From contig JAFQEJ010000048.1 of NCBI GenBank assembly GCA_017399105.1, positions 1 to 34,992 of the forward strand: 34,992 nucleotides of DNA, read 5' to 3'. The notes beneath the pieces are model-generated. The model saw nothing but the letters and a program-made list of their open reading frames with translations. It was not told the origin of the DNA and did no database searches. Positions 7,874-15,634 of this stretch are shown piece after piece; within the stretch, counting starts at the first letter, position 1, and each line of letters begins with the position of its first letter. The position numbers were made by a program, and so were the translations under genes. The stretch comes from Clostridia bacterium. GTDB taxonomy: Bacteria > Bacillota > Clostridia > Oscillospirales > CAG-272.

Positions 7874-8036
7874 TTTAAATTTCATATATCTCACGAATTT
7901 AAATTATTTTTCTCTCACCTATTGCACTTTAGTTGATTATTTGCTATAATTACTTCGTCTTTTTTCGAGCTCATCCGACCACCGCGGACAGAACGACGTT
8001 TAAATTTAAACGGACAACGGACATTTAAATTTAAAT
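7874..8036 (+). promoter_or_regulatory. Promoter and repeated palindromic boxes controlling potABCD
   Basis: Promoter TTGCAC (7922-7927), 17-nt spacer, TATAAT (7945-7950). Around it lie four related AT boxes: TTTAAATTT at 7874-7882, the palindrome AATTTAAATT at 7896-7905, the 16-bp palindrome CGTTTAAATTTAAACG at 7997-8012, and the 14-bp palindrome ATTTAAATTTAAAT at 8023-8036. The last two sit in a ~25-bp direct repeat (7985-8010 and 8011-8035) whose units each begin CGGACA. Boxes upstream and downstream of the start site fit a cooperative repressor with looping. The regulator is unknown. Confidence 0.6.
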
Positions 8037-8046
8037 TCAAAGGAGT

Positions 8047-9150
8047 ATGAATGAAGTGGAAACTATCATCGAAATCAAGAATGTATCCAAGGAATTCAAC
8101 GGCGAAAAGGTACTGAAAGGTATCAACCTTAGTATACACGACAATGAATTCATGACTCTTCTCGGACCTTCCGGCTGCGGTAAAACAACGACGCTGAGAA
8201 TTATCGGCGGCTTTGTCACACCTGATGACGGCGACGTCTTTTTCTACGGCAAAAAGATCAATGACGTTCCTCCCTATAAACGTCCGGTCAACACCGTCTT
8301 TCAGAAGTACGCACTCTTTCCCCATCTGAATGTTTATGACAACATTGCCTTCGGACTTCGTATTTCAAAGGTTCCCGAAAATGAAATTCGCCAGAGAGTT
8401 GCGGAAATGCTCGAGCTGGTGAATCTTATGGGATATGAAAAGCGAAGCGTAGACAACCTTTCCGGCGGTCAGCAGCAGCGTATCGCCATCGCGCGCGCAC
8501 TTGTCAATAGTCCCAAGGTACTGCTCCTCGACGAGCCGCTGGGTGCACTCGACCTTCAGCTTCGCAAGGAAATGCAGATTGAGCTGAAAAAGATTCAGCA
8601 GAGATTGAAAATCACCTTTATCTATGTCACCCACGACCAGGAAGAGGCACTCACCATGAGTGATACCGTTGTCGTCATGAACGAGGGTATTATTCAGCAG
8701 ATCGGTACGCCGCAGGATATCTACAACGAGCCCACCAATGCCTTTGTTGCAAACTTTATCGGTGAAAGCAATATTCTTCCCGGCATCATGCACAGGGATT
8801 ATCTGGTTGAATTTGCAGGCAATAACTTCGACTGCGTGGATGCGGGATTCGCACCCATGGAGCCGGTGGATGTAGTCATCCGTCCCGAGGATATCAAGCT
8901 TGTGGAAGCATCCGATGAGGTGCTCAACGGTGTGGTTGAAACAGTCACCTTCAAGGGCGTACACTATGAGATCGTTGTAAACGCTTACTCGGATTACTGG
9001 GTCATTCAGTCCACAAAGTCTGCCAACGTGGGCGATATCGTCGGTCTTTCCTTCACCCCTGAGGATATTCACATCATGCATAAGAGCAAGCCTGCACGTC
9101 AGTCGCGCTACTCCCGCACAGTTTCGGAGGATATGGCAGATGACAAGTAA
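8047..9150 (+). CDS. potA: Spermidine/putrescine ABC transporter ATP-binding protein
   Basis: A 367-residue ABC ATPase that powers polyamine import through PotBC. Visible motifs: Walker [10 protein letters not shown] (about 39-47), Q-loop [13 protein letters not shown], signature LSGGQQQR, Walker [13 protein letters not shown], and H-loop YVTHDQEEA. The ~130-residue C-terminal extension is the TOBE regulatory domain of the PotA/MalK class ([12 protein letters not shown]). The ATG at 8047 is only 1 nt after AGGAG; an in-frame GTG at 8056 has 10-nt spacing and could be the real start, shortening the product by three residues. First gene of potABCD; its end overlaps potB by 11 nt. Confidence 0.95.
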   Translation: MNEVETIIEIKNVSKEFNGEKVLKGINLSIHDNEFMTLLGPSGCGKTTTLRIIGGFVTPDDGDVFFYGKKINDVPPYKRPVNTVFQKYALFPHLNVYDNIAFGLRISKVPENEIRQRVAEMLELVNLMGYEKRSVDNLSGGQQQRIAIARALVNSPKVLLLDEPLGALDLQLRKEMQIELKKIQQRLKITFIYVTHDQEEALTMSDTVVVMNEGIIQQIGTPQDIYNEPTNAFVANFIGESNILPGIMHRDYLVEFAGNNFDCVDAGFAPMEPVDVVIRPEDIKLVEASDEVLNGVVETVTFKGVHYEIVVNAYSDYWVIQSTKSANVGDIVGLSFTPEDIHIMHKSKPARQSRYSRTVSEDMADDK

Positions 9151-10075
9151 GAGCAAGTTTCTGGCGGCGCCTTACCTCCTCTGGATGATCATCTTCATCG
9201 TCATCCCTCTGGCGCTGATTGTGGTATTTGCCTTCACCACCACTGTTTACACCGATCTGGAAGGCAACCTGCTCTCGAATGAGGAATTCGATGAGCTGCG
9301 TATCGAATATGACAATTTCTATGATATGGCAGATAACGAGCTGCCATATAAAAAGCAGACGGTATTTACGCTGACCCATATCATGGAGGTCAGCAACTAT
9401 GTGCCGGTGCTCCTCAATTCGGTTTGGCTTGCCATCATCGCAACAGCCATCTGCCTTCTCATCGGCTATCCCCTTGCCTATCTCATCTCACGCATGCGCT
9501 ACGGCTTCCAGAAGCTTATGCTCATGATGGTCATGCTTCCCATGTGGATGAACTTCCTGCTCCGCACCTACGCCTGGATGACCCTGCTTGAGCGCAATGG
9601 CTGGATCAACAAGCTGCTCGGTCTTGTGGGTATCGGTCCCTTTGACATGATCAATACACAGGGCGCCGTTGTTTTGGGTATGGTATACAACTATCTCCCC
9701 TACATGATTCTCCCGCTATATTCTATCATGACAAAAATCGACAACCGCACCATTGAGGCGGCTCAGGATCTGGGCGCCAATTCGCTGCGTGTTTTCTCCA
9801 AGGTCGTGCTTCCTCTGAGCATGCCGGGCGTCGCTTCGGGCATCACCATGGTATTCGTTCCTTCAGTCTCCACCTTTATCATTTCGAGAATGCTGGGCGG
9901 CGGTACCAACATGCTGATCGGTGACCTCATCGACCTGCAGTTCCTCGGCAATGCCTATAATCCCAATCTTGGCTCGGCAATCTCGCTTGTCCTGCTGGTA
10001 TTCATTCTGCTCTGCATGAGTATCACCAACCAGCTTAATAACGAAGACAATATGGATGGAGGTATGCTGCTGTGA
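9140..10075 (+). CDS. potB: Spermidine/putrescine ABC transporter permease
   Basis: A 311-residue inner permease subunit with six predicted membrane helices. The EAA loop that docks on the ATPase is [21 protein letters not shown] hydrophilic loop of about 50 residues (after YTDLEGN) separates helix 1 from the rest, as in PotB. ATG has GGAGG 9 nt upstream inside potA, and its 3' end overlaps potC by 4 nt (GTGA). Position and sequence fit the polyamine importer; relatives can carry other cations, but the four-gene order favours polyamines. Confidence 0.93.
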   Translation: MTSKSKFLAAPYLLWMIIFIVIPLALIVVFAFTTTVYTDLEGNLLSNEEFDELRIEYDNFYDMADNELPYKKQTVFTLTHIMEVSNYVPVLLNSVWLAIIATAICLLIGYPLAYLISRMRYGFQKLMLMMVMLPMWMNFLLRTYAWMTLLERNGWINKLLGLVGIGPFDMINTQGAVVLGMVYNYLPYMILPLYSIMTKIDNRTIEAAQDLGANSLRVFSKVVLPLSMPGVASGITMVFVPSVSTFIISRMLGGGTNMLIGDLIDLQFLGNAYNPNLGSAISLVLLVFILLCMSITNQLNNEDNMDGGMLL

Positions 10076-10857
10076 AAAAGCTTTCATCAAAACTCTACAT
10101 GGCACTGGTTTTCGGCTTCCTCTATATCCCGATCTTTGTGCTCATTATCAACTCCTTCAATGCTTCCAAGAGCCGTACTGTGTGGACAGGCTTCACCTTC
10201 GACTGGTATAAAAAGCTCTTCAACAATGAGGTCATTCTCAATTCGCTTGTCAATACGCTGATCATCGCTGTCATCGCGTCGGTAATCGCTACCATTCTTG
10301 GCACCGCTGCCGCAATCGGTATCTTCAACATGAAGCGCATGACAAAATCACTGATTATCAACATCACCTATCTGCCGATCATCAACCCCGAGATCGTCAC
10401 CGGTGTTTCACTGATGCTCCTCTTCGTATTCCTCAATATCGATCTGGGTGTCGTAACGCTGGTACTGGCGCACATTACTTTCTGTGTCCCCTATGTTATC
10501 CTGAATGTCCTGCCCAAACTGCATCAGATGAACCGACATCTTTATGAGGCAGCGATGGATCTGGGCTGCAATCCCATGCAGGCATTCTTCAAGGTGATTA
10601 TTCCCGAGATTATGCCCGGTATCATCACCGGCTTCCTCATGAGCATCACCTATTCCATCGATGACTTTGTCATCAGCTATTTCACCCATGGTGCAACCTC
10701 TCAGACTCTGCCCATCACCATCTTCTCGATGACGCGCCGCAAGGTCAGCCCCGAGGTCAACGCACTCTCTGCCATCATCTTTGTTGTCATCCTCGTGGTG
10801 CTTCTCATTATGAACATCCGCGAGATCCGTGCAGGAAAGGAGCGTGGCGACGTATGA
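10072..10857 (+). CDS. potC: Spermidine/putrescine ABC transporter permease
   Basis: A 261-residue second permease of the importer, with six predicted helices and an EAA loop (YEAAMDLGCNPMQAFFKVIIPE). The N-terminal block YIPIFVLIINSFNASK is typical of PotC. It starts at GTG overlapping the potB stop (GTGA), with GGAGG about 9 nt upstream. Its stop overlaps the potD start (ATGA). Tight coupling suggests stoichiometric synthesis of the PotBC heterodimer. Confidence 0.93.
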   Translation: MKKLSSKLYMALVFGFLYIPIFVLIINSFNASKSRTVWTGFTFDWYKKLFNNEVILNSLVNTLIIAVIASVIATILGTAAAIGIFNMKRMTKSLIINITYLPIINPEIVTGVSLMLLFVFLNIDLGVVTLVLAHITFCVPYVILNVLPKLHQMNRHLYEAAMDLGCNPMQAFFKVIIPEIMPGIITGFLMSITYSIDDFVISYFTHGATSQTLPITIFSMTRRKVSPEVNALSAIIFVVILVVLLIMNIREIRAGKERGDV

Positions 10858-12122
10858 AAAAGCTGACAAATTACCTATCCTTCCTGCTCTGCATCCTGCT
10901 GCTGGCTGCCGCTGCATGCCCTGTCTCAGCAGAAGCAAATGCCGACGGATACGATCCTGACACCCTAAGCTATTCCAACAGTGTGGACTGGAATAAATTC
11001 CGCGGCACCAATACCTCCATCAATGTCTACAACTGGGGTGAATACATCGCGGTGGATGACGGCGAGGAAGGTGCATTTGATGTCAATGCCGCCTTTGAAG
11101 AGCTGACCGGTATCACGGTTAACTATACCAACTTTGCCTCCAACGAGGAACTGTACGCAAAGCTCAAAAGCGGCGGTGCAGCTTATGACATCATCATCCC
11201 CTCCGACTACATGATCGCTCGCCTCATCAGCGAAGGCATGCTTGAGAAGCTCAATTTCGATAACATTCCCAACTTCGCCCTCATTGATGACAACTACAAG
11301 AATCCCGATTATGATCCCACAAACGAGTATTCGGTTCCCTACACCTGGGGTACAGTAGGTATCGTCTACAACACCACCCTTGTGGATCCGGAGGATGATG
11401 TAAACACCTGGAACATCCTCTGGAGTGAGAAATATGCTAAGGATATTCTCATGTTCTCAAACTCCCGCGACGCTTTTGCTATTGCGCTGAAGAGACTGGG
11501 CTATTCCTTCAACACCACCGATGAAGCCGAGCTTCAAGCAGCTGCAGAGTCGCTGAAGGAGCAGAAGCTCATGGTGCAGGCTTATGTCATGGACGAGATT
11601 TTCGATAAGATGGGCGGCGGTGAGGCTGCACTTGCTCCCTATTATGCCGGTGATGCCATCACCATGATCGATGATAATCCCGACCTTGCCTGGGCGGTTC
11701 CTGTTGAGGGCGTCAACCTCTTCATCGATGCCATTTGTATTCCCCGCGGTGCCGCTAACAAGGATGCCGCTGAGATGTACATCAATTTTCTCTGCGAGAC
11801 CCTTGTGGCACTGAAGAACTGTGAGTATATCGGTTACTCCACGCCTCATGCGGAAGCATATCTCTATCTCTCTGACGATCTGAAGTCAAATCCCATCGCC
11901 TATCCCTCGGATGAGGTTATCCAAAACAGCGAGACCTTTACCGCTCTCCCCTCGGATACCACCCGTCTGATCGATACGCTCTGGACTTCCATCCTCTCAA
12001 ATACCAGCACCAACCCCTATCTCGCCATGATCCTCATGTTTGTTGCAATCGTCCTCTCACTGGGCATCAATGTTTGGCGGAGACAGCGCAAAAAGCAGAA
12101 AATGTACGAATCAATGAATTAA
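10854..12122 (+). CDS. potD: Spermidine/putrescine substrate-binding protein with C-terminal membrane anchor
   Basis: A 422-residue extracytoplasmic binding protein that delivers polyamine to PotBC. An N-terminal hydrophobic signal ends near ACPVSA at residue 26; the cysteine there is not in a good lipobox. The mature domain opens with the PotD-like SINVYNWGEYIA and contains YDIIIPSDYMIARL and VPYTWGTVGIVYN, the usual polyamine-pocket blocks. The sequence ends with a clear membrane helix (about 389-408) and the basic tail RRQRKKQK, so the protein appears held by its C-terminus rather than by lipid. Start overlaps potC (ATGA). A terminator follows the stop. Confidence 0.93.
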   Translation: MKKLTNYLSFLLCILLLAAAACPVSAEANADGYDPDTLSYSNSVDWNKFRGTNTSINVYNWGEYIAVDDGEEGAFDVNAAFEELTGITVNYTNFASNEELYAKLKSGGAAYDIIIPSDYMIARLISEGMLEKLNFDNIPNFALIDDNYKNPDYDPTNEYSVPYTWGTVGIVYNTTLVDPEDDVNTWNILWSEKYAKDILMFSNSRDAFAIALKRLGYSFNTTDEAELQAAAESLKEQKLMVQAYVMDEIFDKMGGGEAALAPYYAGDAITMIDDNPDLAWAVPVEGVNLFIDAICIPRGAANKDAAEMYINFLCETLVALKNCEYIGYSTPHAEAYLYLSDDLKSNPIAYPSDEVIQNSETFTALPSDTTRLIDTLWTSILSNTSTNPYLAMILMFVAIVLSLGINVWRRQRKKQKMYESMN

Positions 12123-12135
12123 ACCGATCCTTCCG

Positions 12136-12171
12136 CAGCTCCGAGCCGATTGACTCGGGGCTGTATTTTTT
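12136..12171 (+). terminator. Terminator of potABCD
   Basis: Stem CAGCTCCGAG / CTCGGGGCTG (10 bp with one T-G pair) and an 8-nt loop, followed by TATTTTTT. It is 13 nt after the potD stop. Confidence 0.85.
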
Positions 12172-12201
12172 ATAATAATTCAGAATTTTCCGATTTTCCA
12201 C

Positions 12202-12230
12202 TTGACAAGAATCACTTTTTGTGGTATCAT
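12202..12230 (+). promoter_or_regulatory. Promoter of tRNA-Lys
   Basis: TTGACA (12202-12207), 17-nt spacer, TATCAT (12225-12230), 38 nt before the mature tRNA 5' end. Confidence 0.8.
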
Positions 12231-12268
12231 TATTTAGTCGTTGGGAAACCTACGATATGTAATCGTGT

Positions 12269-12344
12269 GCCCCATTAGCTCAGACGGTAGAGCACTTGAC
12301 TTTTAATCAAGGTGTCCGGAGTTCGAGTCTCCGATGGAGCACCA
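12269..12344 (+). tRNA. tRNA-Lys (anticodon UUU)
   Basis: A 76-nt cloverleaf with encoded CCA. Acceptor GCCCCAT/ATGGAGC, D arm GCTC...GAGC with GG in the loop, anticodon stem CTTGA/TCAAG around loop CTTTTAA (anticodon TTT at 12302-12304), and T arm CGGAG-TTCGAGT-CTCCG. One acceptor pair is mismatched: C at position 3 faces A at position 70. It is a single-gene unit with its own promoter and terminator. Confidence 0.95.
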
Positions 12345-12350
12345 GGAAAG

Positions 12351-12375
12351 ACCATGCTTTTGCATGGTTTTTTCT
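12351..12375 (+). terminator. Terminator of tRNA-Lys
   Basis: ACCATGC-TTTT-GCATGGT stem-loop followed by TTTTTC, 7 nt after the CCA end. Confidence 0.88.
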
Positions 12376-12398
12376 TTTTCTGTATCTTAATTCCTGCA

Positions 12399-12427
12399 TT
12401 GCAATTTATACGGTTATATGTTATAAT
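12399..12427 (+). promoter_or_regulatory. Promoter of pepT
   Basis: TTGCAA (12399-12404), 17-nt spacer, TATAAT (12422-12427), about 38 nt before the pepT ATG. Confidence 0.8.
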
Positions 12428-12464
12428 TCAATAAAATCATTTTTCACAAAAGAAAGGCTTAGTT

Positions 12465-13658
12465 ATGACTATCACCGAACGTTTTCTGAAATATGTTTCC
12501 TTCCCAACCACATCCGATGAAACCACAGGCACAGCTCCCTCCACTCCCGAGCAGAAAGTGCTTGCATCCTATCTTGTGGACGAACTGCGCGCAATCGGTC
12601 TTTCGGATGCGCGCCTGGATGATTGCGGTTATGTGTATGCTTCCCTTCCCGCATCCGAGGGTATGGAGGAAATTCCTGCGCTGGGGCTGATTGCTCATAT
12701 GGACACCTCCCCCGATGTGAGCGGAAAAGATATCAAGCCTTCGATTATCAGTTATAAAGGCGGCGATATCCATCTTGGTTCTGCTGTCATTGCTGCTGAC
12801 GGGCTGGAGAGCTACATTGGACGCGATCTGATTGTGACAGACGGAAGCACACTGCTCGGAGCGGATGACAAAGCAGGAATTGCCGAGATCGTTACGACGG
12901 TTGAATATCTCCTTTCTCATCCCGAAATCAAGCATCGTGCAGTCGCTGTATGCTTTACGCCCGACGAGGAAATCGGATGCGGTACCGATCATTTTGACTT
13001 CGCCGCCTTCCCCGCACGGATTGCCTATACGGTAGACGGAGGTGAGCTTGGCGAGATTGAATATGAAAATTTTAATGCAGCAAGCGCATCGATTGAAATT
13101 CACGGAGTAAACATTCATCCCGGTTCTGCCAAGAATCGCATGAAGAATGCCGCCCTCCTTGCCGCTGAATTCATCTCTATGATGCCTGCCGCCGAAACTC
13201 CCGCTCACACCGAAGGGTATGAAGGCTTCTATCACATCAACGACATTGCTGGAAATGAGAGCCTTGCTACAGTCCGCATGATTATCCGCGATCACGACAG
13301 AGCGAAATTTGAAGCGCGCAAATCTTTTGTTTCCAATCTCTGCACTTATCTCAACACCGTTCACGGCGAGGGAACCTTTACCTTCACCCTGCGTGACAGC
13401 TACTATAACATGAAGGAAAAGCTTCTCCCTCACATGGAGCTGATTGACAACGCGATTGCTGCCATGGAAGATGCCGGCATCACACCGAAGATTGTACCCA
13501 TTAGCGGCGGCACCGACGGAGCCAGACTCTCATATGAAGGAATCCCCTGCCCCAATCTCAGCACCGGCGGCGTGAATTTCCACAGCATTCATGAATTTAT
13601 TCCTGTCGACGCACTGGAAAAGATGGTGGAAGTGCTCACCACTCTTGTCAAATGCTGA
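12465..13658 (+). CDS. pepT: Peptidase T (tripeptide aminopeptidase)
   Basis: A 397-residue M20-family zinc aminopeptidase that releases N-terminal residues from tripeptides in the cytosol. Zinc and catalytic blocks are LGLIAHMDTSPDVSG (His and Asp at about 74-76), LLGADDKAGIAEI (bridging Asp), FTPDEEIGCG (catalytic Glu pair), YTVDGGELGEIEYENFN, and the C-terminal ISGGTDGARLSYEG plus NFHSIHEFIPV (last His ligand). The dimerisation domain contains VNIHPGSAKNRM, characteristic of PepT. Length matches the family. AAAGG lies 7 nt before ATG. The stop overlaps the next gene by 7 nt. Confidence 0.96.
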   Translation: MTITERFLKYVSFPTTSDETTGTAPSTPEQKVLASYLVDELRAIGLSDARLDDCGYVYASLPASEGMEEIPALGLIAHMDTSPDVSGKDIKPSIISYKGGDIHLGSAVIAADGLESYIGRDLIVTDGSTLLGADDKAGIAEIVTTVEYLLSHPEIKHRAVAVCFTPDEEIGCGTDHFDFAAFPARIAYTVDGGELGEIEYENFNAASASIEIHGVNIHPGSAKNRMKNAALLAAEFISMMPAAETPAHTEGYEGFYHINDIAGNESLATVRMIIRDHDRAKFEARKSFVSNLCTYLNTVHGEGTFTFTLRDSYYNMKEKLLPHMELIDNAIAAMEDAGITPKIVPISGGTDGARLSYEGIPCPNLSTGGVNFHSIHEFIPVDALEKMVEVLTTLVKC

Positions 13659-14146
13659 AGCTGATTCCAATCACCGATATTCCCGACCGCGCTGTATATG
13701 ACATGCTGCAGGAGATCGGTCAGAATGAAAACGGATTTCACAACAAAGCATGCGGCATGAGCTATGAGGAATACGAACTCTGGCTGAAGCATGAATATGC
13801 ATTTGACTGCGGTATGCTTGAAGATTGGATGGTACCTCAGACCTCCTACTGGCTCTATGATGACAACCTGCCTGTTGGATACGGTCGTCTCCGCCATACA
13901 CTCAACGATGCGCTGAGACAGCACAGCGGTCATATCGGATATGCCATTGCATCCTCTCACCGTGGGAAAGGCTATGGCAATGCAATTCTCTCCCTGCTGC
14001 TGGAAGAAGCCCAAAAGCTCGGTCTTTCCGAGGTGCAGGTGGGTGCCAACTGTGATAATCTGCCCTCCAACCGCATCATACTCCATAACGGCGGTATCTT
14101 GGTTCGCATTGAGGAATGCAAGAAATTTTATAAGATTTTGCTCTGA
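13652..14146 (+). CDS. GNAT-family N-acetyltransferase
   Basis: A 164-residue GNAT protein. Motif A, the acetyl-CoA pyrophosphate loop, is seen as HRGKGYGNAILSLLLEEA (near residues 107-124) after the beta-4 strand GHIGYAIASS. VGANCDNLPSNRIILHNGG is the motif B region. The N-terminal half (NGFHNKACGMSYEEYELWL) resembles acetyltransferases that act on small amines or peptides, but the substrate is not inferable. ATG overlaps the pepT stop by 7 nt, so the two are co-translated. Confidence 0.86.
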   Translation: MLKLIPITDIPDRAVYDMLQEIGQNENGFHNKACGMSYEEYELWLKHEYAFDCGMLEDWMVPQTSYWLYDDNLPVGYGRLRHTLNDALRQHSGHIGYAIASSHRGKGYGNAILSLLLEEAQKLGLSEVQVGANCDNLPSNRIILHNGGILVRIEECKKFYKILL

Positions 14147-14168
14147 TTTTGGCTGTTTTGAAATTCTC

Positions 14169-14197
14169 TTGCAATCAGAAACACCGTCATGTATAAT
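14169..14197 (+). promoter_or_regulatory. Promoter of the URO-D family gene
   Basis: TTGCAA (14169-14174), 17-nt spacer, TATAAT (14192-14197), 49 nt before the ATG. Confidence 0.78.
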
Positions 14198-14246
14198 AAT
14201 GATAGCAATAACCCGTCATTTTTAATATTAATCGGAGGTTACCGTC

Positions 14247-15395
14247 ATGTTAGATCTGGATATTGAACAGTTTTGGAAGGATGAAGCTACAGCACACGAT
14301 GAAAACTGCTTCTCGAAGAATGCCCTTCAGGTTGCGCTCGGCATCCGTATGAGTGATGAGTGTGTATTTGCTGAGCTGGGCGAGGATGGACAGCCCTGGG
14401 GATATACGCCCCCCGAGCGCCGCTATGAGCTCAACTGCCGCTATAATGAAAAGGCGCGCAAGATTGTAGGACGCCCTTTGCTTGCAGAAAACAAGCCGCT
14501 GAGCAAAGAGCAGCAGCCCAAGGTCACCATTCCCGGCTACCGTCAGATTGGTGAAGTTTTCGGAGGAAAATATGTCTTCGACGGCAACACCACCTGGCTC
14601 AAGGGCAGCATGGAAAACGAGGACGATCTGAAGCGTCAGCTTGCCAAGGTCAAGTCTCTTGTCGCCGATCCCGAAGCCTTCCGCTCCTTTATTCTCCCTG
14701 CCGACTGGGATGAGCGCTGCAAGGCTGTGTATGAGCTCTACGGTAAACGCCCCGGGCAGTTTGGCGGCATCCGCGGCCCGGTAACCCTGGCGACCTCTGT
14801 CTTCGGCACCGAGAATCTCCTCTATCTCTATTATGATGATGAGGCACTCTTCACCGAATTTGCCGACTGCATTGCCGACATAGTACTGGCATATGTCGAT
14901 CTTTTCATTAAGGAATCGGGACATGATGAAACGAACTTTGGTCACGGCTTCTCCTTTGCCGATGATGATTCCAATCTGATGACCCCCGATATGTATAAGG
15001 CGTTCGGTTACCGTGTACTGAAGCGGGTCTTTGAGCGCACCGCCCCCAATCCCGGTGATCATCGCTATCAGCACTCAGACTCTGCAATGGGTCACCTGAT
15101 TCCCCTGCTTGCCGACTTCAATCTCACCGGCTGCAACTTTGGCCCCACTGTCACCGTTCAGGAAATCCGCAGGTACATGCCAAAGACCCGTATCGACGGT
15201 CAGCTTGCTCCCTTCACCTTCATGCGTAACGTGGAGGAGGACATCATCGCCGAGGTCAGACGCGACTGCGAGGCTGCCAAAGAGGGAGATCTGCGCGGTC
15301 TGAATCTCACCACTGCCGGCTCGATCAACAACGGCTCTCTGCTCACCAGCATGAGATGCGTCATGGCAGCAATTCAGAAATACGGACGTTATTGA
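14247..15395 (+). CDS. Uroporphyrinogen decarboxylase (URO-D) family protein, methyltransferase-like
   Basis: A 382-residue TIM-barrel protein of the URO-D superfamily, which contains heme-pathway UroD and the cobamide-dependent methyltransferases MtaA/MtbA. Visible blocks include RGPVTLATSVFG, the mid-protein TPDMYKAFGYRVLKRVFE, and the C-terminal LRGLNLTTAGSINNGSL. At the position where MtaA-type enzymes have zinc ligands (H-x-C) the sequence reads HSDSAMG, so the cysteine is missing, and no heme genes or corrinoid protein lie nearby. True UroD is therefore unlikely; a methyltransferase-like role is inferred. GGAGG is 8 nt before ATG. Monocistronic, with its own promoter and terminator. Confidence 0.78.
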   Translation: MLDLDIEQFWKDEATAHDENCFSKNALQVALGIRMSDECVFAELGEDGQPWGYTPPERRYELNCRYNEKARKIVGRPLLAENKPLSKEQQPKVTIPGYRQIGEVFGGKYVFDGNTTWLKGSMENEDDLKRQLAKVKSLVADPEAFRSFILPADWDERCKAVYELYGKRPGQFGGIRGPVTLATSVFGTENLLYLYYDDEALFTEFADCIADIVLAYVDLFIKESGHDETNFGHGFSFADDDSNLMTPDMYKAFGYRVLKRVFERTAPNPGDHRYQHSDSAMGHLIPLLADFNLTGCNFGPTVTVQEIRRYMPKTRIDGQLAPFTFMRNVEEDIIAEVRRDCEAAKEGDLRGLNLTTAGSINNGSLLTSMRCVMAAIQKYGRY

Positions 15396-15442
15396 TGGTT
15401 CCCTGCATTTCGAAAATGTTTCATTAATACCGTACTTGACAA

Positions 15443-15481
15443 GGGTTGTCGCATCCTTCGCGGCAGCCCCTGTATGTTTTT
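15443..15481 (+). terminator. Terminator of the URO-D family gene
   Basis: Stem of 10 bp (15443-15452 with 15460-15469) including G-T pairs, followed by TGTATGTTTTT. Confidence 0.6.
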
Positions 15482-15482
15482 G

Positions 15483-15580
15483 TAGACTTTTATTGCGTGT
15501 TATGATATACTATACCCATTCCCACACAAATTCTCGCACTCCGAGAGAGATTCTCACACCTGCGGGTGGTATTCTCACTG
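15483..15580 (+). promoter_or_regulatory. Promoter and direct-repeat operator of the HTH-membrane gene
   Basis: A promoter-like TAGACT (15483-15488), 17-nt spacer, TATACT (15506-15511). Downstream lie three direct copies of ATTCTC, two of them extended to ATTCTCnCAC, at 15530, 15550 and 15571. The spacing is 20-21 bp (two helical turns), placing them on one face of DNA. This fits autoregulation by the XRE-type protein encoded next. Confidence 0.5.
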
Positions 15581-15634
15581 ACAAAATGATAGAATTTCTG
15601 TACCGAAACACATCACGCCACTTGGAGGTACATC

